This document shows, piece after piece, positions 57,294 through 64,000 of a stretch of 64,000 nt of DNA; positions within the stretch are counted from its first letter, which is position 1; each line of letters opens with the position of its first letter. A program made the translations under genes and the position numbers. The DNA comes from Mucilaginibacter aquariorum (lineage in GTDB: Bacteria > Bacteroidota > Bacteroidia > Sphingobacteriales > Sphingobacteriaceae). The notes below the pieces were generated by a model. The model saw only the letters and a program-made list of their open reading frames with translations. It had not been told where the DNA came from and did no database searches. The DNA is taken from positions 434,001 through 498,000 of the forward strand of contig NZ_JANHOH010000001.1 in NCBI RefSeq assembly GCF_024498135.1. The letters run 5' to 3'.

Positions 57294-57301
57294 TAATGTA
57301 G

Positions 57302-57326
57302 AGACGCGATACTTCGCGTCTTTTTC
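57302..57326 (+). terminator. Palindromic terminator-like repeat, copy 1
   Basis: AGACGCGA-TACT-TCGCGTCT hairpin followed by T-run, within the motif GTAGAGACGCGATACTTCGC. A second copy lies at 60046. It sits right after the carboxyltransferase stop, so it may be its terminator. Confidence 0.7.
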
Positions 57327-57340
57327 ATACATTAGTTTTT

Positions 57341-57802
57341 ATGAATATTGAGTTAAGCGATGCCAATTATATAGAAATAGTAGCTGGTATAATCGGAATA
57401 GCGTTTATAATTGCAGGGAATGCCTTTTCGACAAAGCGCAAAAAACTAATTAGTTCCGGAATAAGAGTAGAGGGTGTAGTTTATGCCATGGAGCAAGAGA
57501 CCAGTCGAAACCATGGTGCTTATAAAATACTTTATTCTCCAATTATTAGGTTTGTTACTACTGAAAAAGAGTGGGTTACTGAAAAATACCTTTTTGGTGT
57601 AAGCTCAAAACACACGCTAATCAATCCTTCCTATAGGGAAGGGGATAAAGTGACTGTAATTTATGAACCGGGTAATGTAAAGAACTTTATAATAGACGAT
57701 TTTAATGCAAAGGCAGTTAGCCCGTTGTTTATAATTTTGGGCACTTTAGTTATTATTAGTTCTATACTTCATTATGTTTACCAATCTGGTTTTCATTTTT
57801 AA
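57341..57802 (+). CDS. DUF3592 domain membrane protein
   Basis: A 153-residue membrane protein with helices at about 8-28 and 123-145. Between them lies a beta-rich region (VEGVVYAMEQETSRNHGAYKILYSPIIRFVT, then REGDKVTVIYEPGNVKN) that is the DUF3592 pattern of two membrane segments around a soluble beta-domain. Function is unknown. It overlaps none of its neighbours and lies 48 bases after the carboxyltransferase gene, past the palindrome. Confidence 0.8.
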   Translation: MNIELSDANYIEIVAGIIGIAFIIAGNAFSTKRKKLISSGIRVEGVVYAMEQETSRNHGAYKILYSPIIRFVTTEKEWVTEKYLFGVSSKHTLINPSYREGDKVTVIYEPGNVKNFIIDDFNAKAVSPLFIILGTLVIISSILHYVYQSGFHF

Positions 57803-57826
57803 ACCGGTTAATATTTGTCTAAAAAC

Positions 57827-59002
57827 ATGAAAAAGCTGCTACTACCTCTATTTTTACTATTAATTGTAACCGCATCCGCCCAAAACGTCGATCAAATTCA
57901 CCAAAAAGCAATCCTGATAGATACCCATAACGATGCGTTGTCAAACCAGCTCATTACCAAGGTAGACTTAGGCAAGTTGCAATCCACAGGCAACTTTGAC
58001 CTGCCACGCGCTAAACAAGGTGGACTTGATGTGCAGGTTTTCTCTGTTTGGTGCGGCGATCAATATGGTAACGGCACAGCTTACGCTTATGCCAACCGCG
58101 AAATAGATTCGTTATACGCGCTTATTAAACGGTATCCCAATAAAATACAATTAGTACGCACAGCTGCCGATCTGAAAAAAACAGTAAAGCAAAATAAATT
58201 GGCAGCCATGATAGGGGTAGAAGGCGGCCACATGATAGAAAACAGGCTGGATTACATTGACAGTCTGCATAAACGCGGTATGGCCTATCTAACCCTTACC
58301 TGGAATAACAGCACCAACTGGGCAACATCTGCCCGGGATGAAACCTTACACGCAGATACTTTAAAACACAAAGGTTTAACAGAGCTTGGTAAACAGGTAG
58401 TTCAACACCTGAATAAGCTGGGTGTTATTATCGATCTATCGCATCCAGGCGAGCAAACCTTTAAAGATGTGATGGCCATTACCACAAAGCCTGTTATAGC
58501 ATCGCACAGTTGCGTTTACGCCTTAAACCCGCACCGCCGTAACTTAAAAGATTACCAGTTAAAAGCCATCGCTAAAAATGGCGGCGTAGTATTCCTGAAT
58601 TTTTACAGCGGCTTTATAGATAGCACTTACGAGGGCAAGCACGAAGCTTATCTTGTCAAACACAAAACCGAATTAGATTCGCTGATCAAGATCTATAACG
58701 ATTACGACCTGGCCAGCATCCGACTGAATGTTATCAACAAAACCGAGGCTGACCAGTTTCGCCCGCCATTGAGCATGCTGGTAAAACATATTGATTATAT
58801 GGTGAAGCTGATGGGAGCCGACCACGTAGGCATTGGCTCTGATTTTGACGGTGCCGAATCATACCCATTAGGTTTAGACAGCGTTACCGATTATCCAAAA
58901 ATAACCGCCGAACTACTTAAATTGAATTACAGCAGAAAGGATATCGATAAAATATTGGGTGGTAATTTCATCAGAGTGTTGAAAGCCAATGTTGGTAAAT
59001 AG
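57827..59002 (+). CDS. Secreted M19 membrane dipeptidase (renal-dipeptidase type)
   Basis: A 391-residue exported metallopeptidase. The ATG at 57827 gives a signal peptide (about 1-19, FLLLIVTASAQ); a TTG 12 bases earlier is less likely. Zinc-site motifs are in order: DTHNDA (about 32-37), VEGGHMIENRLD (Glu bridging residue), DLSHPGEQT, SHSCVYALNPHRRN and GSDFDGAE. These enzymes hydrolyse dipeptides, including D-amino acid ones, in the periplasm. It may aid peptide scavenging. No obvious operon partner. Confidence 0.93.
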   Translation: MKKLLLPLFLLLIVTASAQNVDQIHQKAILIDTHNDALSNQLITKVDLGKLQSTGNFDLPRAKQGGLDVQVFSVWCGDQYGNGTAYAYANREIDSLYALIKRYPNKIQLVRTAADLKKTVKQNKLAAMIGVEGGHMIENRLDYIDSLHKRGMAYLTLTWNNSTNWATSARDETLHADTLKHKGLTELGKQVVQHLNKLGVIIDLSHPGEQTFKDVMAITTKPVIASHSCVYALNPHRRNLKDYQLKAIAKNGGVVFLNFYSGFIDSTYEGKHEAYLVKHKTELDSLIKIYNDYDLASIRLNVINKTEADQFRPPLSMLVKHIDYMVKLMGADHVGIGSDFDGAESYPLGLDSVTDYPKITAELLKLNYSRKDIDKILGGNFIRVLKANVGK

Positions 59003-59037
59003 TCATTAAGGTATGGCAATATACTGACGGTGGCCTA

Positions 59038-59068
59038 TTGGCACAATCATGTATAAAGCTTAAATTCG
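59038..59068 (+). promoter_or_regulatory. Bacteroidota-type promoter of trxB
   Basis: TTG at 59038-59040, a 20-base spacer and TAAATTCG at 59061-59068 (TAnnTTTG with one mismatch) lie 20 bases before the trxB ATG. Spacing fits well. Confidence 0.5.
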
Positions 59069-59087
59069 CATCTCATTAAAAATACAA

Positions 59088-60044
59088 ATGTCACAAGATA
59101 TTGAACACGTAAAATGCCTTATCATAGGTTCTGGTCCGGCGGGTTATACCGCAGCAATTTATGCTTCCCGTGCCGATCTTCACCCGGTTATGTACACAGG
59201 TATGCTTGCCGGCGGGCAACTTACCCAAACTACTGATGTTGAGAATTTTCCGGGTTATCCGGATGGCATTATGGGCCCCGAAATGATGGAGGATTTTCGC
59301 AAACAGGCAGAACGCCTGGGTACCGATATCCGCTTTGGTTACGTAAGTTCAGTTGATTTCACCTCGCTACCGCACAAAGTGGTGGTAGACGAGAGCAAAA
59401 CTATCTTGGCCGATACCGTTATAATTTCTACTGGTGCTTCAGCAAAGTGGTTAGGTTTAGAATCAGAGCAAAAATATAGCGGCTTTGGCGTTTCGGCTTG
59501 TGCTGTTTGCGATGGCTTTTTCTTTAAAGGACAGGATGTAGCTATAGTTGGCGCAGGCGATACCGCTGCCGAAGAAGCAACCTATTTGGCTAAATTAGCC
59601 CGCAAAGTATACATGATCGTACGCAGGGATGAGTTCCGTGCTTCAAAAGCAATGGTACACCGCGTGCTGAATACACCAAATATTGAAATACTATACAATA
59701 CTGAAACCCTTGAAATACTGGGCGACGGACAAAGCGTGAATGCCGTTAAGGTTTTAAATAACGAAACCCAGGTAGAAAGAATATTAGATGTTACCGGCTT
59801 TTTCGTAGCCATTGGCCATAAGCCAAATACCGATATATTCCGTGGTTTTATAAATATGGACGAAACAGGTTATATTGTAACCCGTCCCGGTTCTACCGAG
59901 ACTAATGTAGAAGGCGTATTTTGTTGCGGTGATGCACAAGATCATATTTACCGCCAGGCAGTTACAGCCGCGGGTACAGGTTGTATGGCAGCAATTGATG
60001 CCGAGCGTTACCTGGCTGCCAAAGAGCATGTGGTAACTGCCTAA
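59088..60044 (+). CDS. trxB: Thioredoxin-disulfide reductase
   Basis: A 318-residue FAD enzyme that passes electrons from NADPH to thioredoxin. FAD-binding GSGPAGYTAAIYASRA lies at about 15-30, the redox pair Cys138/Cys141 in SACAVCDGFF, the NADPH site VGAGDTAAEE at about 155-165 and FCCGDAQD at about 285-292 near the end. It is the standard low-molecular-weight bacterial type. It supplies reduced thioredoxin, which also serves the exported MsrA in this window. Two hairpins follow it. Confidence 0.96.
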   Translation: MSQDIEHVKCLIIGSGPAGYTAAIYASRADLHPVMYTGMLAGGQLTQTTDVENFPGYPDGIMGPEMMEDFRKQAERLGTDIRFGYVSSVDFTSLPHKVVVDESKTILADTVIISTGASAKWLGLESEQKYSGFGVSACAVCDGFFFKGQDVAIVGAGDTAAEEATYLAKLARKVYMIVRRDEFRASKAMVHRVLNTPNIEILYNTETLEILGDGQSVNAVKVLNNETQVERILDVTGFFVAIGHKPNTDIFRGFINMDETGYIVTRPGSTETNVEGVFCCGDAQDHIYRQAVTAAGTGCMAAIDAERYLAAKEHVVTA

Positions 60045-60045
60045 C

Positions 60046-60070
60046 GTAGAGACGCGATACTTCGCGTCTT
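60046..60070. repeat. Palindromic repeat, copy 2 (same as 57302)
   Basis: Identical 25-base motif (starts GTAGAGACGCG, ends TTCGCGTCTT) at 60046-60070 and 57298-57322. Both lie just after a stop codon. The identity over the loop as well as the stem suggests a recently spread short element, not two independent terminators. Confidence 0.7.
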
Positions 60071-60087
60071 ATTGAATCTTAAAATAC

Positions 60088-60123
60088 AAAAGGCTGCTTT
60101 CTATTTCAGAAAGCAGCCTTTTG
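60088..60123 (+). terminator. Rho-independent terminator after trxB
   Basis: Stem AAAAGGCTGCTTTC / GAAAGCAGCCTTTT with a seven-base loop, then TTG-run. Strong terminator. Confidence 0.85.
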
Positions 60124-60220
60124 TGCTTAATAGTGTATTTTTTACATGACATGTAATGCATTTTTTTTTAAATAATGCTAAATTCACCACCTCGTTATTC
60201 ACCTGATTTTTGTTTTTACT

Positions 60221-62536
60221 ATGAATAAAAGGATATCTGCGTTATTGCTTACTTTTTTAATTGCTTCATCATTTACTGTAAACGCTCAGGATACTGACCC
60301 TTATGCAGGGATCATCCCGGCGCCTGTATCTATAAAAAAAGCCCCCGGCGAATTTGTATTGAGCCAGGAAACCATTATACAGGCCGATACGCCAAGTAAT
60401 AAGGCAGTACAGTTCTTCTCGTCTTTCCTGAGTAATAGTATGGCCTACAACAAACAGGTAGGTTTAAGAAATGCAAGTGTTAGTACAACCTCCATCTATT
60501 TAACATCAACAGGCACCGAAAACCTGCCTGAAGAAGGGTACAGGTTAACTATCACCCCGCAGCAAATTACGGTTGCCGGTAAGGGCGCGGGTTTATTTTA
60601 TGGTGTGCAAACGCTTATTCAGCTAATGCCGCTTAACAGGGCCGCAACCGCTAAATTACCTGCTGTTGTAATTGAAGATTACCCGCGCTTTGGCTACAGG
60701 GGGATGATGCTTGATGTTTGCCGCCACTTTTTCTCGGTAGAGTTTGTGAAAAGGTACATCGACCTGATGGCAACATACAAGCTAAACACATTTCACTGGC
60801 ATTTAACTGATGACCAGGGCTGGCGCATCGAGATCAAAAAATACCCAAAACTTACATCTATGGGCAGCATGCGTAAGGAAAGCGTTATCGGCAACTATAA
60901 AGACCGTACACCGTTGCAGTATGATGGTGTCCCGGTAGCAGGTTACTATACGCAAGATCAAATACGCGAGGTTATCAAATACGCGGCAGACCGCTACATC
61001 ACCATTGTACCAGAAATTGAGATGCCCGGCCATGCTTTAGCCGCTTTATCAGCCTATCCCGAATTAAGCTGCGACCCCAGCCAAAAGTATGAGGTTTCGG
61101 GTAAATGGGGGGTATTTAACAATATCTATTGCCCTTCAGAAAAAACCTTTAGCTTTTTACAGGATGTATTAACAGAGGTAATAGACCTGTTTCCAAGCAA
61201 ATACATCCACATAGGTGGCGATGAAGCCCCGAAAGATGTATGGAAGCAATCAAAATTTTGCCAGGACCTCATCAAACGCCTGAAACTAAAAGATGAGCAC
61301 GGTTTGCAAAGCTACTTTATACAGCGTATGGAGAAATTTGTGAACAGCAAAGGCCGTAGCATTATTGGCTGGGATGAGATATTAGAAGGCGGGCTTGCAC
61401 CAAACGCTACCGTAATGAGCTGGAGGGGAGAAGAAGGTGGTATACAAGCGGCCAAAGAAAGCCACGATGTGATCATGACCCCAAGCAGCCAGGCATTATA
61501 CTTTGACCACGCGCAAGGAAAAATTAACCAGGAACCTGTAGGTATTGGCGGTAATGCCCCCATACAAAAAACATACGCCTACAACCCAACACCGGATGCT
61601 TTAACATCCGAACAGCAAAAATATATTAAAGGGGTACAAGCCAACCTTTGGACAGAATATATCACCACCGAAACGAAGGTGGAATACATGATATTGCCGC
61701 GTATGCTGGCCCTATCTGAAGTGGCCTGGACACCTTTGGCCAATAAAAATTATAAGGATTTTTCGGAAACCCGCTTGCCACAGCACCTGGCCAGGCTTGA
61801 TAAAAATGGGTACAACTATCGCGTACCGGCCGCAATAGGTGCTGCTGATACAACCATGATAGGCAGTACACTTACTGTTAACCTTAAATCGCCGGTTAAA
61901 GGGGCTAAGATCTACTATACTATAGACGGTTACACCCCGCGCGAAACCGAGTTGTTATACACCGGCCCCATGAGCTATCCCGTACCGCTTAATGAATACC
62001 GCGACCTGAAAACCATTGTGGTAACTCCCACAGGCAAACGCAGCGTTATTACTGCTGCCAAGATGTTTAACAAGGCCCCATTAGCACCGGTACAATACAC
62101 CGGGAATACTCCGGGGTTAAAATACGAGGCTTCGGCGGGTACATATGTTAATACCACACAGATAAACCCTGCCGCGGTAATAGATACCGGTATAGCAAAA
62201 AGTTTTAGCACTGCACTAAGCGCGTTTAAAAAAGCGTTTAACAAATACGGTGTGGTATTCAACGGCTATTTAAAAACTGATGTTGATGGTAACTACGGTT
62301 TTTCAACGGCTTCATCAAACGGTTCGGTCTTATTGATAGATGATGTGCCAATTGTAGATAACGATGGCCGCACCGGCCCTGTTGAGGTGCAGGGTGTAAT
62401 ACCATTGCTCAAAGGATATCACAAGATCACTATTAAATACGTGGATGCGAATACATCGGGTAGTGGTTTACGGGTTTATATGACCATACCGGGTAAACCA
62501 AAAGGAGAGGTGTCGCCAGATATGATGTTTAACTAA
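60221..62536 (+). CDS. GH20 beta-N-acetylhexosaminidase with PA14-like tail
   Basis: A 771-residue exported enzyme that removes terminal beta-linked N-acetylglucosamine or N-acetylgalactosamine. Signal peptide about 1-22; the hexosaminidase N-terminal domain about 30-155; the GH20 barrel about 156-520 with catalytic Asp334-Glu335 in HIGGDEAPK and HWHLTDDQGW; a CHB_HEX_C_1-like module (about 560-625, IYYTIDGYTP) and a PA14-like carbohydrate-binding domain (about 640-765). It could cut chitin or peptidoglycan fragments, or host-type glycans. The gene lies 16 bases upstream of a lipoprotein gene. Confidence 0.94.
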   Translation: MNKRISALLLTFLIASSFTVNAQDTDPYAGIIPAPVSIKKAPGEFVLSQETIIQADTPSNKAVQFFSSFLSNSMAYNKQVGLRNASVSTTSIYLTSTGTENLPEEGYRLTITPQQITVAGKGAGLFYGVQTLIQLMPLNRAATAKLPAVVIEDYPRFGYRGMMLDVCRHFFSVEFVKRYIDLMATYKLNTFHWHLTDDQGWRIEIKKYPKLTSMGSMRKESVIGNYKDRTPLQYDGVPVAGYYTQDQIREVIKYAADRYITIVPEIEMPGHALAALSAYPELSCDPSQKYEVSGKWGVFNNIYCPSEKTFSFLQDVLTEVIDLFPSKYIHIGGDEAPKDVWKQSKFCQDLIKRLKLKDEHGLQSYFIQRMEKFVNSKGRSIIGWDEILEGGLAPNATVMSWRGEEGGIQAAKESHDVIMTPSSQALYFDHAQGKINQEPVGIGGNAPIQKTYAYNPTPDALTSEQQKYIKGVQANLWTEYITTETKVEYMILPRMLALSEVAWTPLANKNYKDFSETRLPQHLARLDKNGYNYRVPAAIGAADTTMIGSTLTVNLKSPVKGAKIYYTIDGYTPRETELLYTGPMSYPVPLNEYRDLKTIVVTPTGKRSVITAAKMFNKAPLAPVQYTGNTPGLKYEASAGTYVNTTQINPAAVIDTGIAKSFSTALSAFKKAFNKYGVVFNGYLKTDVDGNYGFSTASSNGSVLLIDDVPIVDNDGRTGPVEVQGVIPLLKGYHKITIKYVDANTSGSGLRVYMTIPGKPKGEVSPDMMFN

Positions 62537-62552
62537 GCGCTATATTTTAAAC

Positions 62553-63299
62553 ATGAAATTTAGAAACTATTTATTCATATCGGCAATCGGGCTGTTTATA
62601 GCAGGCTGCGGCGGCGATGATAAAAAACCCGCGGCAAACAATAACGCAGTAGCCAAGCCTGCCCTGATGCAACCATTCCGCTTTCATAAGGCGATAGAGG
62701 TATCGCCGGGGCAAACCTACGATATAGTAAGCTGGGGCAGGGGCTCAACAGCTACCGGTGCTTTTGCTATTCTGCATTCAGATTCATCTAAGATGCAGTA
62801 TAACACTACCACCGGCGACCTTGACGGCACAATTACCGATGTTTACAACGCCGATATGGACGTTGATGGCAACCCGGAGATACTGATCCAATCTAAGGGA
62901 AAGGATACGGTGAATTATGCCAAGATCTACGCGTTTGAGTTTAATAACAATAATGCCAATAAACTGGATTTTCCAAGACTAACTAACTCACAAAAAAAAG
63001 GGTATCGGGGTAATGATAATTTTTACATAAAAGAGGGTAAGCTGATCCGCGAGTTTCCTATTTATGATGGTAATGATGCCGCGGCTAAACCAACCGGAGC
63101 TAAACGCCAGCTGGAGTATAGCTTGCGCAGCAACGATTTTACTGTAAAGCAGCTAAGTAAAGATTCTACTTCAACAAAAGCCGATCAAGCAGCTGTTAAA
63201 CAGGAAGTTAATCAGTCCGAACAGAAGCAAACTGTTAGCAAATCAAAAAAGCGCAGGCAAGCCGAAACCAGGAGACGCCGCCGCAGGAACAGAAACTAA
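62553..63299 (+). CDS. Lipoprotein resembling I-type lysozyme inhibitor (PliI-like), basic tail
   Basis: A 248-residue exported lipoprotein (lipobox FIAGC, Cys19). The central part (GSTATGAFAILHS; TDVYNADMDVDGNPEILIQS; GYRGNDNFYIKEGKLIREFPIYDGNDAAA) resembles the strand pattern of PliI-type periplasmic lysozyme inhibitors. I am unsure because it lacks a decisive motif, and VCBS/FG-GAP-like Asp repeats (DMDVDGNPE) are another possibility. The last about 55 residues are Lys/Gln/Arg rich and end in a run of Arg (RRRRRRN), which is unusual for an exported protein. It follows the GH20 gene by 16 bases, so both are likely co-transcribed. Confidence 0.6.
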   Translation: MKFRNYLFISAIGLFIAGCGGDDKKPAANNNAVAKPALMQPFRFHKAIEVSPGQTYDIVSWGRGSTATGAFAILHSDSSKMQYNTTTGDLDGTITDVYNADMDVDGNPEILIQSKGKDTVNYAKIYAFEFNNNNANKLDFPRLTNSQKKGYRGNDNFYIKEGKLIREFPIYDGNDAAAKPTGAKRQLEYSLRSNDFTVKQLSKDSTSTKADQAAVKQEVNQSEQKQTVSKSKKRRQAETRRRRRRNRN

Positions 63300-63325
63300 T
63301 TACGACAAACATATTTTTTCACCGG

Positions 63326-63368
63326 CAGGTGGTTTGGCTAATTGCAATTAACTGAACCACCTGTTTTA
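63326..63368 (+). terminator. Hairpin upstream of the 63379 gene
   Basis: Stem CAGGTGGTT / AACCACCTG with a 20-base loop, followed by a T-rich stretch; it can end the GH20 operon transcript. The next gene's ATG is only 11 bases later. Confidence 0.7.
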
Positions 63369-63378
63369 TTTTCAGCAG

Positions 63379-63666
63379 ATGATATTAGAAGAATTTTTGT
63401 ACAGGCTTAAGCTGGAATACCATACGCTGGATAAGCTAACCCCGGAAACATACTATCAACGCCTGTCAAGCTTGTTTGTAGTGCTGGAACTGGATGGCGA
63501 CAACCTTAACGAAGAACACGACCTTGGTTTAGACCAGATCCTTGATAAAATGAACGACATTAATGAGGATGACCTGCAGCAGGATCTGTCGCCGGAGGAC
63601 TTAGCTGTACTTATTAAAAAAGTGAAGACTGGTTTGGCGATCCTGATAAATAAGATAGAGGAGTAG
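63379..63666 (+). CDS. Hypothetical small acidic helical protein
   Basis: I do not recognise this 95-residue protein. It is strongly acidic with Leu-rich amphipathic helices (EEFLYRLKLEYHTLDKL; DQILDKMNDINEDDLQQDL; AVLIKKVKTGLAILINKIEE), no signal and no membrane helix. It overlaps the 3' end of the convergent DUF72 gene by 53 bases. Codon use is normal, so it is probably a real gene. Confidence 0.6.
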   Translation: MILEEFLYRLKLEYHTLDKLTPETYYQRLSSLFVVLELDGDNLNEEHDLGLDQILDKMNDINEDDLQQDLSPEDLAVLIKKVKTGLAILINKIEE

Positions 63667-64000
63667 TTAAACCAACCATTTCCATCATTTCTTTAGCGTT
63701 ATCTATCGCGTGTGTTTCTACATCATTATTAAAGTAAAACCAGCCTTGTTTAGCCTTTGGGTTTGCCTTAACGGCATCCACTACTTTCTGCAAATACGCT
63801 GTTGAATAGCGTGAACGGTACAACTCTGGCACACCATGGAAGCGGTAGTATATAACCGGCGTATTCTGTATCACGTCATCGGGCAAGGTAGGGTGGCTCA
63901 TTCCGCAGAAAGCAATATTATGCTCGGCGAGTTTCTTGTATATATCATCTTGCCACCAGCTTACGTGCCTTGGTTCTAATACGTTGCTAAATGCCGGGTT
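63614..64000 (-). CDS. DUF72 (YecE) family protein, cut by window edge
   Basis: The frame runs off the right edge, so only the C-terminal 128 codons are seen. The motifs LEPRHVSWW and AFCGMSHPTLP, then YYRFHGVPELYRSRYS and GWFYFNNDVETHAIDNAKEM are those of DUF72, TIM-barrel proteins of unknown function that have been linked to iron-sulfur or nucleotide chemistry without proof. The internal ATG at 63901 is not the start. The stop region overlaps the preceding plus-strand gene. Confidence 0.9.
   Translation of the reverse strand, partial: NPAFSNVLEPRHVSWWQDDIYKKLAEHNIAFCGMSHPTLPDDVIQNTPVIYYRFHGVPELYRSRYSTAYLQKVVDAVKANPKAKQGWFYFNNDVETHAIDNAKEMMEMVGLTTPLSYLSGSPNQSSLF

Overview
The window reads as chromosomal DNA of a Bacteroidota member, most likely Sphingobacteriaceae (Mucilaginibacter or Pedobacter type). 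This rests on family content, not on a marker gene: SusC/D-era style carbohydrate enzymes (GH92, GH20), many N-terminal signals ending in Ala-Gln, Bacteroidota-type lipoprotein starts, TAnnTTTG-like -7 promoter boxes, absence of strong Shine-Dalgarno sites, and an OmpA/thrombospondin-3 porin. Both edges cut a gene: an RND efflux permease on the left and a DUF72 protein on the right. I see no rRNA, tRNA, CRISPR array, prophage or transposase; the only mobile-looking DNA is short palindromic intergenic repeats.

Layout. 1-12.3 kb: RND permease tail, small membrane proteins with a TetR regulator, two OsmC-type peroxidase-like proteins, a SpmA/SpmB-type nucleoside-recognition protein, a DinB gene with a stop at codon 3 coupled to DUF3052, an OmpA protein, an acetate-type (SatP) transporter and gpmA. 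12.3-16.8 kb: a secreted S9 peptidase and signal peptidase I on the minus strand. 16.9-25.6 kb: the most coherent system, a seven-gene operon coding a membrane-fusion protein, TolC-like channel, MacB/LolD-type ATPase, two FtsX-type permeases, then a sigma-54 activator response regulator and its histidine kinase. It is preceded by a near-perfect sigma-54 promoter and a 20-bp palindrome, so it looks like a self-regulating, signal-triggered efflux unit. 25.6-27.0 kb: two minus-strand proteins that both begin with a heavy-metal-associated CxxC domain, one a MauE-like membrane protein and one an AraC-type regulator.

27.0-41.3 kb: TfoX-like protein, GH92 mannosidase, a methionine/glutamine transaminase plus omega-amidase pair, a transglutaminase-fold protein, a three-gene ABC importer of the TrpXYZ type, a TPR protein, a sorbosone dehydrogenase-like lipoprotein, an Asn/Arg/Gly-rich secreted protein and an aldo/keto reductase. 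41.3-53.2 kb: metallo-hydrolase, DUF3820, MsrA, a multi-pass histidine kinase, ClpB, small conserved proteins and an active/inactive M16 peptidase pair. 53.2-64 kb: guaB, a LOG-type phosphoribohydrolase, acyl-CoA carboxylase beta chain, a M19 dipeptidase, thioredoxin reductase, a GH20 hexosaminidase followed by a lipoprotein that resembles I-type lysozyme inhibitors, and the DUF72 fragment.

Most of the window is ordinary housekeeping and accessory metabolism. The features most worth checking are the sigma-54 efflux operon, the paired metal-binding AraC/MauE genes, and an unexplained cluster of eight TGTTCC-core sites at 10.36-10.71 kb.
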